Assembly: GCA_964465065.1 (NCBI GenBank)
Contig: CAYXHZ010000030.1
Span: 1-37,700 of the forward strand
Origin: CAYMND01 sp964465065
GTDB taxonomy: Bacteria > Acidobacteriota > Aminicenantia > UBA2199
Length of the DNA: 37,700 bases
Direction of reading: 5' to 3'
Shown here in pieces: positions 23,932 to 32,742 of the stretch; position 1 is the stretch's first letter; the number at the start of each line of letters is the position of its first letter. Under the pieces are notes generated by a model. It was given only the letters and a program-made list of their open reading frames with translations, was not told the origin of the DNA and did no database searches. Made by a program: the position numbers and the translations under genes.

Positions 23932-25031
23932 AGCCGCTCGCCATCGCCATTGCCGGTTGCGGGCGCATCGCTTTCGAATTCGAGCAGGACCGCCTGCGTC
24001 CCAAACCGGCCAGCCACTTCGGTGCGATCCAGTCCCTGCCCGAACTCTACGAACTGCAGGCCGTCTGCGATCCCGACCCGGAACGGCTAAGTCTCGTCGC
24101 GCAGCGGCACGGCATCACGAGCGTCTACCCTTCCCTTAAAAGGCTCCTGGCCAACCAGGTCCCGGATGTCGTCGTCGTCTCCAGCCCGACAGCCAGTCAT
24201 GTCCCCCTGAGCCTTCTCGCCATTCAGGCCGGAGTCAGGGCCATCGTTGTGGAAAAACCGGTCTCCGCCTCGCTGCTGGAGGCCCGCCGACTGCTACAGC
24301 GGCAATACGAGCGCCAAGTCCCGGTGCTCGTCTTTCACGAACGCCGCTACGACCCGCTCTACAACTGGCTGTCCGGACTGATCCAGGCCCAGACCTACGG
24401 CACGGTCCAGTCCATTTACGCCAAACTGTCCTCCGCCTCCTTCCCGCGCGGCGACATCCGCCACCCGTTCCGGCTCTACGGAGGCGGAAGTCTGGTTCAT
24501 GACGGCACCCACATGATCGACATCCTGCAGTACTGGCTGGGACCGCTGCAATCGGTCAGCGCCCGCTTGCGGCACGAGCTCCCCGACGCGGCCACCGAAA
24601 CCTCGCTGAGCGCCCTGCTGCTCGACCAGGTATCCACGCCCGTCTACCTGGATGTCAACGGCGTAGCGGACTATTTCCATTTCGAACTGGACGTTTTTTT
24701 CCGCCAGGCCCGCGCCCGCATCGGCAACGGTATCCGCGAACTGTCCGTCGCCCTGCCCGCCCGCCAGTACAGCGGCTTCCAGTCATTGCAGACGCAAAGC
24801 TCCCCGCCGTTGCCGGCAATCAATCCGTTTGTGGCCGCCTATCAGGACCTGTACCGCTCGTTTCGGGAAGGCCTGCCCCTGCGCTCCTCGCTGGCCGACG
24901 GCGTAAGCAGCCTGGAGCGGATCTACGGCATCTACCGCTCCTGCGCCAGGCAGGGTCGTCCCGTGACCTTCCCCTTGCCCAGTTCGCGTCACCCCTTCCA
25001 TGACCGCAGTTTTTTTCAGTCCGAAAGCTGA
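23928..25031 (+). CDS. Gfo/Idh/MocA-family oxidoreductase
   Basis: A 367-residue NAD(P)-dependent oxidoreductase. The Rossmann loop AIAGCGRIA lies at residues 6-14, and SSPTASHVPLSLLAIQAGV and VVEKPVS carry the conserved Lys of the family. GGGSLVHDGTHMIDIL holds the expected His and Asp near residue 190. The C-terminal alpha/beta domain follows. Family members act on sugars, inositols and related sugar derivatives; the substrate here cannot be named. The start is the GTG at 23928, which overlaps the previous stop as GTGA; no better start exists. It is the last gene of the 21454-25031 operon. A new promoter for the lipid kinase lies only 15 bp after its stop. Confidence 0.9.
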   Translation: MKPLAIAIAGCGRIAFEFEQDRLRPKPASHFGAIQSLPELYELQAVCDPDPERLSLVAQRHGITSVYPSLKRLLANQVPDVVVVSSPTASHVPLSLLAIQAGVRAIVVEKPVSASLLEARRLLQRQYERQVPVLVFHERRYDPLYNWLSGLIQAQTYGTVQSIYAKLSSASFPRGDIRHPFRLYGGGSLVHDGTHMIDILQYWLGPLQSVSARLRHELPDAATETSLSALLLDQVSTPVYLDVNGVADYFHFELDVFFRQARARIGNGIRELSVALPARQYSGFQSLQTQSSPPLPAINPFVAAYQDLYRSFREGLPLRSSLADGVSSLERIYGIYRSCARQGRPVTFPLPSSRHPFHDRSFFQSES

Positions 25032-25046
25032 TTGCATTCATTACAC

Positions 25047-25057
25047 TATGCTATAAT
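25047..25057 (+). promoter_or_regulatory. Extended -10 promoter of the lipid kinase gene (leaderless type)
   Basis: TATGCTATAAT is a perfect extended -10 element (TATG, one base, TATAAT), and the ATG at 25064 follows after 6 bases. There is no Shine-Dalgarno, so a leaderless mRNA is expected. Confidence 0.65.
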
Positions 25058-25063
25058 TCACGC

Positions 25064-25981
25064 ATGCGCAGCAACGAGCGGATTCTGGTCATTTTCAACC
25101 CTGCCTCCGGGATGGTCAACAAGGACACCTCTCTGGCCACCATTTTCCGGGTATTGCGGGAACACTTCCACACCGTTTCCATCACCAATTCCAAATCGCC
25201 GCAGCACACCGACGACATCATCGCCAAACACAAGAACGATTATTCGATCATCACCGCCTTCGGCGGCGACGGCACCATCAATTCCGTCGCCCGGCAACTG
25301 GTCGACACGCCGTTGACCCTGGGCATTCTGCCCGGAGGTTCCGGCAACGGCCTGGTCCGCAACCTGGGCATCCCGCTGTCCTGGCGCAAGGCCCTGGATG
25401 TTCTGGTCAACGGACAGGATGTCCTGCTGGACTGCGGCAAGATCAACGATATCTATTTTTTCAATGTGGCCGGTATCGGCCTGGACGGACTGATTTCCAA
25501 GAAATTCAACCTGGAGACCAAGAGCCGCGGCCTGGCCCCCTATTTCTATTACGCATTCAAGGGCTATTTCGAGATGCCGGTCTACCGTGTCTCCTTCCAG
25601 AACAGCGAGCTGTCGTTTACCGACGAGATCGTGCTGTGCGCCTTCGCCAATTTCCGCCAGTACGGCGGCAAGGCCATCATCGCCCCCTTCGCCAAACCCG
25701 ACGACGGCTGCCTGGACCTGTGCATTCTCAACCAGTTCAAACTGATCAAGGAAAGTTTCAACATCCAGCGACTCTTCACCGGCAACATTCACAAATTCCC
25801 GTTTTACAAGAGCCACAACATACAGGATGTCGCCGTCCGTTCCCTGAACGGCCCGATCCCGTTCCATTTCGACGGCGAATACGGCGGCTACGACAGCGAA
25901 GAATTCCGGGTGTCCGTCATCCCCAAGGCCATCCGCATCCGCGTCGCCAAGGCGCAACCGCCCCAAGCCGCGACCGAGTAG
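25064..25981 (+). CDS. Diacylglycerol kinase-family lipid kinase (YegS/DgkB-like)
   Basis: A 305-residue cytoplasmic or membrane-associated kinase. The nucleotide-binding motif GGDGTIN is at residues 67-73 and the second glycine loop PGGSGNGLVRNLG at about 95-107. FNPASG near residue 11 opens the domain as in YegS and DgkB. The C-terminal beta-domain ends with FHFDGEYGGYDSEEFRV, where DGE is conserved. It phosphorylates diacylglycerol or a related lipid, recycling phospholipid head-group products. It has its own extended -10 promoter and starts directly with ATG. It converges on exbD, with a terminator between them that mainly serves the other strand. Confidence 0.92.
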   Translation: MRSNERILVIFNPASGMVNKDTSLATIFRVLREHFHTVSITNSKSPQHTDDIIAKHKNDYSIITAFGGDGTINSVARQLVDTPLTLGILPGGSGNGLVRNLGIPLSWRKALDVLVNGQDVLLDCGKINDIYFFNVAGIGLDGLISKKFNLETKSRGLAPYFYYAFKGYFEMPVYRVSFQNSELSFTDEIVLCAFANFRQYGGKAIIAPFAKPDDGCLDLCILNQFKLIKESFNIQRLFTGNIHKFPFYKSHNIQDVAVRSLNGPIPFHFDGEYGGYDSEEFRVSVIPKAIRIRVAKAQPPQAATE

Positions 25982-26013
25982 CGTATCTATCCGTTTTTTA
26001 AAATATTCAGTGC

Positions 26014-26042
26014 AAAAAAAAAGGGCGGCATAAATGCCGCCC
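26014..26042 (-). terminator. Rho-independent terminator of the tonB-exbB-exbD operon
   Basis: The 8-bp stem GGGCGGCA/TGCCGCCC (26023-26030 with 26035-26042) has loop TTTA on the minus strand and is followed by nine Ts (26022-26014). It ends the minus-strand message 23 bases after the exbD stop. On the plus strand it may help stop the lipid kinase transcript. Confidence 0.93.
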
Positions 26043-26065
26043 TCTATTTAGTGTACTTGGATCGC

Positions 26066-26491
26066 TTAATTCGATGACGACTTCTCGGTCACGAGTCCGA
26101 TAATCTCGATATTGGCATTCCGGATCTCGTTCATGACGTCAATTACCTTACCGTACTCGCATTCTTTGTCGGCGTTGAGCAGGATCTTGCTGTCCGTCTG
26201 TTTCTTCTCGTCCATTTTCTCTTCCACCAACATGGCCAGCTTGGAAATATCCTCAACCACAGCGCCTTCGAATGTCACCGCGCCCGTCTTTTCAACGAAG
26301 ACGGTCAACATGTTTCCGGGTTCAGGCTGATCCTGGGTATTCGTCATCTGCGGCAGCGCGACATTGGCACCCTTCTTGATCATCGGTGTCACCACCATGA
26401 AAATGATCAGCAAAACGAGCAGAATGTCACACAACGGGACCACATTGGGTTCAGATTTGGTCTTTTTAGCCCCAGTATCGCCGCCAGCCAT
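26066..26491 (-). CDS. exbD: ExbD/TolR-family biopolymer transport protein
   Basis: A 141-residue inner-membrane protein with one N-terminal helix (NVVPLCDILLVLLIIFMVVT) that carries the conserved proton-path Asp (D22 in PLCDILL). The periplasmic domain follows, with the strand-loop-strand pattern of ExbD (NMLTVFVEKTGAVTF ... ADKECEYGKVIDVMNEIRNA). With ExbB it uses the proton gradient to energise TonB. It begins 2 bp after exbB, with AAGGAG upstream of the ATG at 26491. ExbD is preferred over TolR because tonB is in the same operon. Confidence 0.92.
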   Translation of the reverse strand: MAGGDTGAKKTKSEPNVVPLCDILLVLLIIFMVVTPMIKKGANVALPQMTNTQDQPEPGNMLTVFVEKTGAVTFEGAVVEDISKLAMLVEEKMDEKKQTDSKILLNADKECEYGKVIDVMNEIRNANIEIIGLVTEKSSSN

Positions 26492-26493
26492 GG

Positions 26494-27174
26494 TTAGGCT
26501 CCTTTATTGCGCAGTTTGATAAAGTGATCGATCAGTTCGGATGAGGCGTTGGCCATTTCACCGGTGAAGATGTCGACTTTATTCAACAGAGCGTTGAAGA
26601 ACCAAACCGCCACGATGGCCACACCGATACCGACGCCGGTGGAGACCAGGGCCTCGGCGATACCGGCGGCAACAGTTCCGATACCACCGGAACCGGTCAG
26701 CGACATCGAGGAGAAGGCGTTGATGATGCCGAAAACGGTGCCGAACAGGCCGACGAATGGGCCAGTCGAACCGATGGTGGCCAGAGCGTTCAGACCACGT
26801 TTGAATTCATGAACACCCTTGATGGTGGCACGGTCGATGGCACGCTTGGCGGATTCGACCTGCTGGGCGTAGCTGGAATTGCTGTCTTTCTGGAACTGCA
26901 GTTCGTTGAGACCGGCAACCAGAACCTTGGCCAGATGGCTGTTCTTGAAACGCTTGTCGGAAGCCAGCTTTATGGATTCCTCGATCTTGTTTTCCTGCCA
27001 CAGTTTGCTGATCAGGCGCAGCAGGATCTGGGACTGTTTCTTGGCTTTTGCGTACACTGAAGCACGTTCAATTCCCACGGCGATAGCCCAGATCGACATG
27101 ATCCCCATGATGGAGACGACGATCTTGGGCAGAAGCCCCATTGACTCCCACAAATGACGGATGTCAAATGACAT
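26494..27174 (-). CDS. exbB: ExbB/TolQ/MotA-family proton channel protein
   Basis: A 226-residue inner-membrane protein with three helices: residues about 13-32 (LLPKIVVSIMGIMSIWAIAV), about 120-145 (TIGSTGPFVGLFGTVFGIIN) and about 160-190 (ALVSTGVGIGVAIVAVWFFN). The conserved GLFGTVFGI and the last helix form the pentameric proton channel around ExbD. The ATG at 27174 has GGAGG just upstream. It is placed between tonB (36 bp upstream) and exbD. No TonB-dependent receptor gene is in the window, so the substrate served is unknown. Confidence 0.93.
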   Translation of the reverse strand: MSFDIRHLWESMGLLPKIVVSIMGIMSIWAIAVGIERASVYAKAKKQSQILLRLISKLWQENKIEESIKLASDKRFKNSHLAKVLVAGLNELQFQKDSNSSYAQQVESAKRAIDRATIKGVHEFKRGLNALATIGSTGPFVGLFGTVFGIINAFSSMSLTGSGGIGTVAAGIAEALVSTGVGIGVAIVAVWFFNALLNKVDIFTGEMANASSELIDHFIKLRNKGA

Positions 27175-27210
27175 AGTAAACCTCCATGATTCTCGAATTT
27201 AAAGAAAAAA

Positions 27211-27978
27211 TCAATTGCTACCTAACTTAAAGGTCAAGATGACCGTAAAACGAACCGGCCTGGGCACACCATTGATGATGTAGGGTTCGTACAACCACTT
27301 CATGATCGCCTCTTTGGCGGCGGGATTGAGCAGGGGATGACCGCTGACTACCTTGGCATCCACGACCCGGCCGTACACATCGGTCGTCGCATCGATGATC
27401 ACCTGACCGGTGACGCGAGCCCGCAGGGCCGTAGCCGGATATTCGGGTTCGATACGCGTGATGAGTTTAGGCTGCTTGATGGTCGCCACCCGGATGGCAT
27501 CCTTGATTTCGGCACTGTCGCCGCCGATCGCGGCTCCCAGCACGCCACCCAGCACGCCACCTTCGACGCCACCTTCGACGCCACCTTCGACACCGCCTTC
27601 GACACCGCCGAAATCAATAGAGCCGATGCTCTCTTCGCGAATTTCTTCGGGGACCTCGATCGGAGCCACCAGACGCCCCGTGTTGACCACCTGGCGCTGC
27701 TGGACATCCTCGTCTTTTCGTTCAGTCGCCTTGGCGGACTTCTTACCGCTGCCTTTGCGGGCCGCTGGCGGCGGCGGCGGGGGCGGCGGCGGGGGCGGGG
27801 CCGACATGAAGACGTTGGTCACTTTGATTTCAGGCATCTGTTGATCGGCATTCATCAAGGGAATAATGATAAAGGAGCCGAACAAAAGAGCGTGTGCAAG
27901 AAGCGAAATAGGGAAGGTTAGCCATTTTTTGGTGGCTTTTTTCGTGCCACCAGATTCGAACAATGATTCACCGAACAT
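27211..27978 (-). CDS. tonB: TonB-family energy transducer
   Basis: A 255-residue protein that couples the inner-membrane ExbBD motor to outer-membrane receptors. The N-terminal helix (about 22-43, FPISLLAHALLFGSFIIIPL) is preceded by basic residues. Next come eleven prolines in a row (about 61-71), a basic stretch, six GGVE/GGVL repeats (about 124-147) and a C-terminal TonB domain (about 165-255: ITRIEPEYPATALRARVTG ... VKVTFKL-type end, here VRFTVILTFKLGSN). The ATG at 27978 has a GGGAGG site upstream. The repeat block is a 12-bp tandem DNA array. It is the first gene of a tonB-exbB-exbD operon with an AT-rich promoter at 28012-28042. Confidence 0.93.
   Translation of the reverse strand: MFGESLFESGGTKKATKKWLTFPISLLAHALLFGSFIIIPLMNADQQMPEIKVTNVFMSAPPPPPPPPPPPAARKGSGKKSAKATERKDEDVQQRQVVNTGRLVAPIEVPEEIREESIGSIDFGGVEGGVEGGVEGGVEGGVLGGVLGAAIGGDSAEIKDAIRVATIKQPKLITRIEPEYPATALRARVTGQVIIDATTDVYGRVVDAKVVSGHPLLNPAAKEAIMKWLYEPYIINGVPRPVRFTVILTFKLGSN
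27538..27609 (-). repeat. 12-bp tandem repeat (6 units) inside tonB
   Basis: Six 12-bp units encode GGV followed by E (four) or L (two). They lie in the spacer of TonB, which crosses the periplasm. In-frame gain or loss of units would change spacer length without breaking the gene. Confidence 0.9.
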
Positions 27979-28011
27979 TATTTAACCTCCCACGGTTAAT
28001 TTCTAAAAATT

Positions 28012-28042
28012 ATTATATATAATAAACAAGGCCAAAAAGCAA
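28012..28042 (-). promoter_or_regulatory. Probable promoter of the tonB operon
   Basis: TTGCTT (28042-28037), then either TATATA after 17 bp (28019-28014) or TATAAT after 19 bp (28017-28012), in a very AT-rich stretch. The ATG at 27978 follows about 30 bases later with a normal Shine-Dalgarno. Confidence 0.5.
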
Positions 28043-28049
28043 GGGGCGC

Positions 28050-29213
28050 TCAGACTTTTTTTCGCCCGAGAAACGCCTTCTCGAAAATGGTCAGCCAGGC
28101 GCAGGACTGGAAGACCGTGCTCCACATACCGGCGAACATACCCACCAGCATGGTGGAAGCGAAAGAATGGATGACTTCGCCGCCCCACAGGTACAGAGCC
28201 AGAACGGCGGCGATGGTCGTGCCGCCCGTCAGCAGAGTGCGGCTGAGAGTCTGGTTGATGCTCAAATCCAGGATCTCTTCGGCGCTCTCCTTCTTCATGA
28301 ACTGCTGGTTCTCGCGGACGCGGTCGAAGATGACGATGGTGTCGTTGATCGAATAGCCGATGATGGTCAGGACGGCGGCGAAGACCTGCAGGGACAATTC
28401 CACCTGGAAGACCAGCAGGTAGGTGAGCATGACCAGCACGTCGTGAAGCAGGGTGATCAGCGCCGAGGCGCCGTAGACGAACTTGAAGCGGAAGGCCACG
28501 TAGACCAGCATGGCGATCAGGGCCCAGATGGCGGCCAGCGTCGTCTTGCCTTTGAGGTCCTGGCCGACCTGCGGGCCGACGATCTCGGTGTTGAGGAAGG
28601 TGTAATCGCCCAGGAAGGCCTTCTCCTGGAGCAGGGAAACGACCCGCTTCTTGAGACCGGAATTCTCGATCCGTCCGAAGTCCTCGATCAAACCGGTCTC
28701 GTTCTTACGCAGGCCGATGATGGTCGCGGCGCTGGCGTCCACATCCTCGACCGACAGGCCGTTGGCGGTGAAGAAGTCCTTGAGGGTCTGTTCGGAGGCG
28801 TTGTTGATGTCCAGCTTTTCCGACAGTTCGCCGGCCGAATGCTGCTTGAGGCCGATATGTTCGTTCATGGCCTGACGGATCAATTTCACCGTCTGCTCGT
28901 GGTCGTCTTCCAGGCTGACCTGGCCGGCCTTCTGCAGGGCCTTGATGAAGTATTTCTGCTCGGAGCCTTCCACCTTCTGGATGACCGAATCGCCCAGACC
29001 GACCTTGCTCAGGCCGCTGCGCAGGTCCTCGATGGGCAGCCTCTTGATCAGGCTGAGCTCGACCATGGTACCGCCGGTGAAATCGACGCCCAGATTGAAG
29101 CCCTTGGTGAAGAAGAGGACCAGGCCGACGGCGATGACCAGCCCGGAAATGGCGAAGGCCGGCCAGCGCAGTCTCATAAACTTGATGGTTGGGGTTTTGG
29201 TGTTCATTCTCAT
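28050..29213 (-). CDS. secF: Protein translocase subunit SecF
   Basis: A 387-residue inner-membrane protein of the SecDF complex, which uses the proton gradient to pull secreted proteins out of SecYEG. The first helix (about 17-35) precedes the signature GVDFTGGTMVEL. Five more helices lie in the C-terminal part, with YSINDTIVIFDRVREN carrying the conserved Asp. Usual SecF length is about 300-325 residues. Here the periplasmic P1-like domain is enlarged (about residues 45-235, with a charged, Glu/Asp-rich insert), making the protein some 65 residues longer. The ATG at 29213 has GAGG six bases before it. It starts 11 bp after secD. Confidence 0.94.
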   Translation of the reverse strand: MRMNTKTPTIKFMRLRWPAFAISGLVIAVGLVLFFTKGFNLGVDFTGGTMVELSLIKRLPIEDLRSGLSKVGLGDSVIQKVEGSEQKYFIKALQKAGQVSLEDDHEQTVKLIRQAMNEHIGLKQHSAGELSEKLDINNASEQTLKDFFTANGLSVEDVDASAATIIGLRKNETGLIEDFGRIENSGLKKRVVSLLQEKAFLGDYTFLNTEIVGPQVGQDLKGKTTLAAIWALIAMLVYVAFRFKFVYGASALITLLHDVLVMLTYLLVFQVELSLQVFAAVLTIIGYSINDTIVIFDRVRENQQFMKKESAEEILDLSINQTLSRTLLTGGTTIAAVLALYLWGGEVIHSFASTMLVGMFAGMWSTVFQSCAWLTIFEKAFLGRKKV

Positions 29214-29224
29214 GGTGCGCCTCG

Positions 29225-30600
29225 TTAGATGCTGATCTTGTCGAGCTTTTTACGCCGGGCGTAGGTCAGGTCGAAGATGACCCGCGACACGAAGATGGCC
29301 GTGAACATGCTGGCGGCGATACCGATGATCAGGGTGACGGCGAAGCCCTTGATCGGGCCGGTGCCGAACTGGAAGAGGAAGACGGCCGCGGCCACGGTGG
29401 TCAGGTTGGAATCGACGATGCTGGAAAACGCCTTGGCAAAGCCCTGCTCGATGGCCGCTTTCGGCGCCTTGCCGCCGCGGATCTCCTCTTTGATACGCTC
29501 GAAGATCAGCACGTTGGCGTCGACCGACATGCCGATGGTCAGCACGATACCGGCGATGCCGGGCAGGGTCAGGGTAGCCTTGAAGGAGGCCATCACCCCG
29601 AGCAGGATGACCAGGTTGAGAGCCAGGGCCAGGATCGAGTTGATGCCGGCGCCGCGGTAATAGACCAGCATGATCAGCACCACGAAACCCATGCCGATCA
29701 GGCAGGCCAACAGGCCCTTGCGGATGGAGTCGGCGCCCAGCGAGGGACCGATGCTGCGGGTCTCGAGGTATTTCATCGAGGCCGGCAGGGCGCCGGAGCG
29801 CAGGGTCAGGATCAGGTCGTCGATTTCCTGGGGGGTGAAGGTACCGGTGATCTGGATATCGCGGTTGAGCACGCTCTGGATGGTAGCCACGCTCTCGATG
29901 CGGTTGTCCAGGACGATGGCCATCTGCTGGCCGACGTTGGCCGCCGAATACTTCTCCATCTTGCCCTGTCCCTGACTGTTGAGGGTGAAGGAGACGGCCA
30001 TGCGGCCGTACTCGTCGGTGGAACGGTTGGCGTCGCGCACGTCCTTGCCGGGCACGACCGTGGCCGACTGCAGCACGAACATCTCCTTGCCGTAACGGCC
30101 GGCGGACGACTTGTAGAGAGTCATGTCCTCGGGGATCGCGCCGCCGAAATGCGCCTTGGCCTCTTCCTCGGTCTGGAACGGGCCGGCCTCGACATGCTTG
30201 AACTCCAGCATGGCCGTGCTCTTGATCAGGTTCTTGACGCGGTTGGGATCGTCGACGCCGGGCAGNNNNNNNNNNNNNNNNNNNNNNNNNNNNNNNNNNN
30301 NNNNNNNNNNNNNNNNNNNNNNNNNNNNNNNNNNNNNNNNNNNNNNNNNNNNNNNNNNNNNNNNNCGCGCACGGCTTCGACCGGAATGCTGCTGTCCTTG
30401 AAGATATCGCGCAGCACGATGACCTGCTGGTCGGTATTGATACGGATGGCATCCTGAGTCTGCACTTCCAGAACCAGATGCATACCGCCTTTCAAATCGA
30501 GACCCAGTTTCAGTTTCTTGTCGAGGGGGGTGAACATGAAGACCGAGTAGGCCACCACTCCGACAATCAACAGCAGTTTCCAAATTAGTGACTTATTCAT
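29225..30600 (-). CDS. secD: Protein translocase subunit SecD (interrupted by an assembly gap)
   Basis: SecD partners SecF in proton-driven protein export. The N-terminus (30600-30366) has the first helix (LIWKLLLIVGVVAYSVFMF) and the signature GLDLKGGMHLVLEVQ. After 100 Ns the sequence resumes at LPGVDDPNRVKNLIKST. It then carries the P1 region, five more helices and GMSVDANVLIFERIKEE with the conserved Asp. The gap removes the middle of the P1 domain. The two parts are out of frame by one base if exactly 100 bases are missing, so the gap length is artificial (true length is 2 modulo 3). AGGAG precedes the ATG at 30600. It lies in the yajC-secD-secF order. Confidence 0.93.
30266..30365. other. 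Assembly gap of 100 Ns inside secD
   Basis: Exactly 100 Ns, the usual scaffolding placeholder. Family alignment of SecD would place very roughly 80-100 residues here, so some 250-300 bases are probably missing. Confidence 0.98.
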
Positions 30601-30663
30601 TATCTCCTCCGAACGGAGCTGTAATCGGCGCCGTCAGCCATTGTCTGGCAATCAATATACGGA

Positions 30664-30999
30664 TCACTCCTTCTGGGCGCTGGAGACTTCCTCTCCGTCG
30701 GCCTTGAGGATGGTCGAAACCGCCGCCTTGGCAATCTGCAGATTGGTGTTCTTGTCCACCTTGATCTCCAGCCGGTCGTCCATGACCCGGACCACCGTGC
30801 CGAAAATACCGCCGCTGGTGACGATGCGTTCGCCGCCGCTGAGGGTGTTGATCTTTTCCTGATGCTGCTTCTGCTTCTTCCTGGCCGGCATGATGACGAT
30901 CAGGTAAAAGATGGCGATGATGACGATCAGAGGCAGCATGCTGGCCAGCAGGCTGGTTTGCTGAGCCGTCGCGCCGGTTCCCTGTGCAAAGAGTTGCAT
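30664..30999 (-). CDS. yajC: Preprotein translocase subunit YajC
   Basis: A 111-residue protein with one N-terminal membrane helix (LLASMLPLIVIIAIFYLIVIMP) followed by the basic RKKQKQHQEKINTL stretch. A small cytoplasmic beta-domain (GGERIVTSGGIFGTVVRVMDDRLEIKV) is the typical YajC form. It joins SecDF in the holo-translocon. The ATG at 30999 lies directly after the tgt stop (31001), with AGGAGT upstream. The tgt-yajC-secD-secF order is conserved in many bacteria. Confidence 0.95.
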   Translation of the reverse strand: MQLFAQGTGATAQQTSLLASMLPLIVIIAIFYLIVIMPARKKQKQHQEKINTLSGGERIVTSGGIFGTVVRVMDDRLEIKVDKNTNLQIAKAAVSTILKADGEEVSSAQKE

Positions 31000-31000
31000 A

Positions 31001-32118
<1,118 letters not shown>

Positions 32119-32122
<4 letters not shown>

Positions 32123-32742
32123 TGGACTCCTGTTTTCGTCAGCAGCGCCCGGACCATGGCTGCGGCCACATCCGCCGGGTCCTGCTCCGACACTCCCGGG
32201 TGGGGAAAGCGGGCGCCTCTCAGCGGCGGAACCGGCCAGTACAAGGCCGTCAGCTCCGGCCAGACCAGTTGCCACGATTCAATCACCATCTCGGCCGCCG
32301 TCTTGGCGCAGGCCTGGGTCAGGATGTACCGGTACGCGCGGCCGGGTCCGGCCTCAGCCAGGCCGGAGACCATCACCCCGCTCAGGCGCCCCTGACTGCG
32401 CATCCGTCCGGCCAGCGTGACCAGCGGTGCCAGATGGGCGCAGAAATCGGCCTGGAAATCGCCGTATTCCAGTTCTTCGGTCTTCTTGTAGGTCAGGGGA
32501 CCGTAGTTGCTGAAAAAATAATCGACCTGCAACAAGTCGCGATGGTTGGCCAGCCAGAAACTTTCCAGGCCTTCGGCCGTGGACAGGTCGCCGCAGACCG
32601 GGCTCAGCAGAGCGCTGGCGGCAATGGCATGGCGGTGATATTGGCCAAGCACCCGCACCGCCCGTTCGTTGAGCGCGCGCGTCAGGCAGGTCCCCAGCAG
32701 GCCCGAAGCCCCGCTGACCAATGCGCAGAGTTCGCCGCTCAA
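32119..32742 (-). CDS. Divergent SDR-family NAD(P)-binding protein
   Basis: A 207-residue Rossmann-fold protein starting with the nucleotide loop VSGASGLLGTCL (GxxGxxG). It also has the DYFFSNYGPL strand at the place of the SDR NNAG-type motif. The region that should carry YxxxK reads ILTQACAKTAAEM: the lysine is there, but four residues before it stands Gln, so the catalytic Tyr is missing. It may therefore bind NAD(P) without classical dehydrogenase chemistry. TTG 32742 overlaps the folD stop as TTGA, and its own stop overlaps the tgt start. Lying next to folD, it could act on a pterin or folate, as FolM-like SDRs do, but this is a guess. Confidence 0.78.

Noticed and set aside
27538..27609. 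Possible CRISPR-like array
   Set aside because: The 12-bp units are contiguous, in frame and without spacers, so they are a coding repeat of TonB.
32123..32275. 51-residue N-terminal extension of Tgt
   Set aside because: It overlaps the SDR coding region and is not part of the Tgt fold; ATG 32122 gives the normal length.
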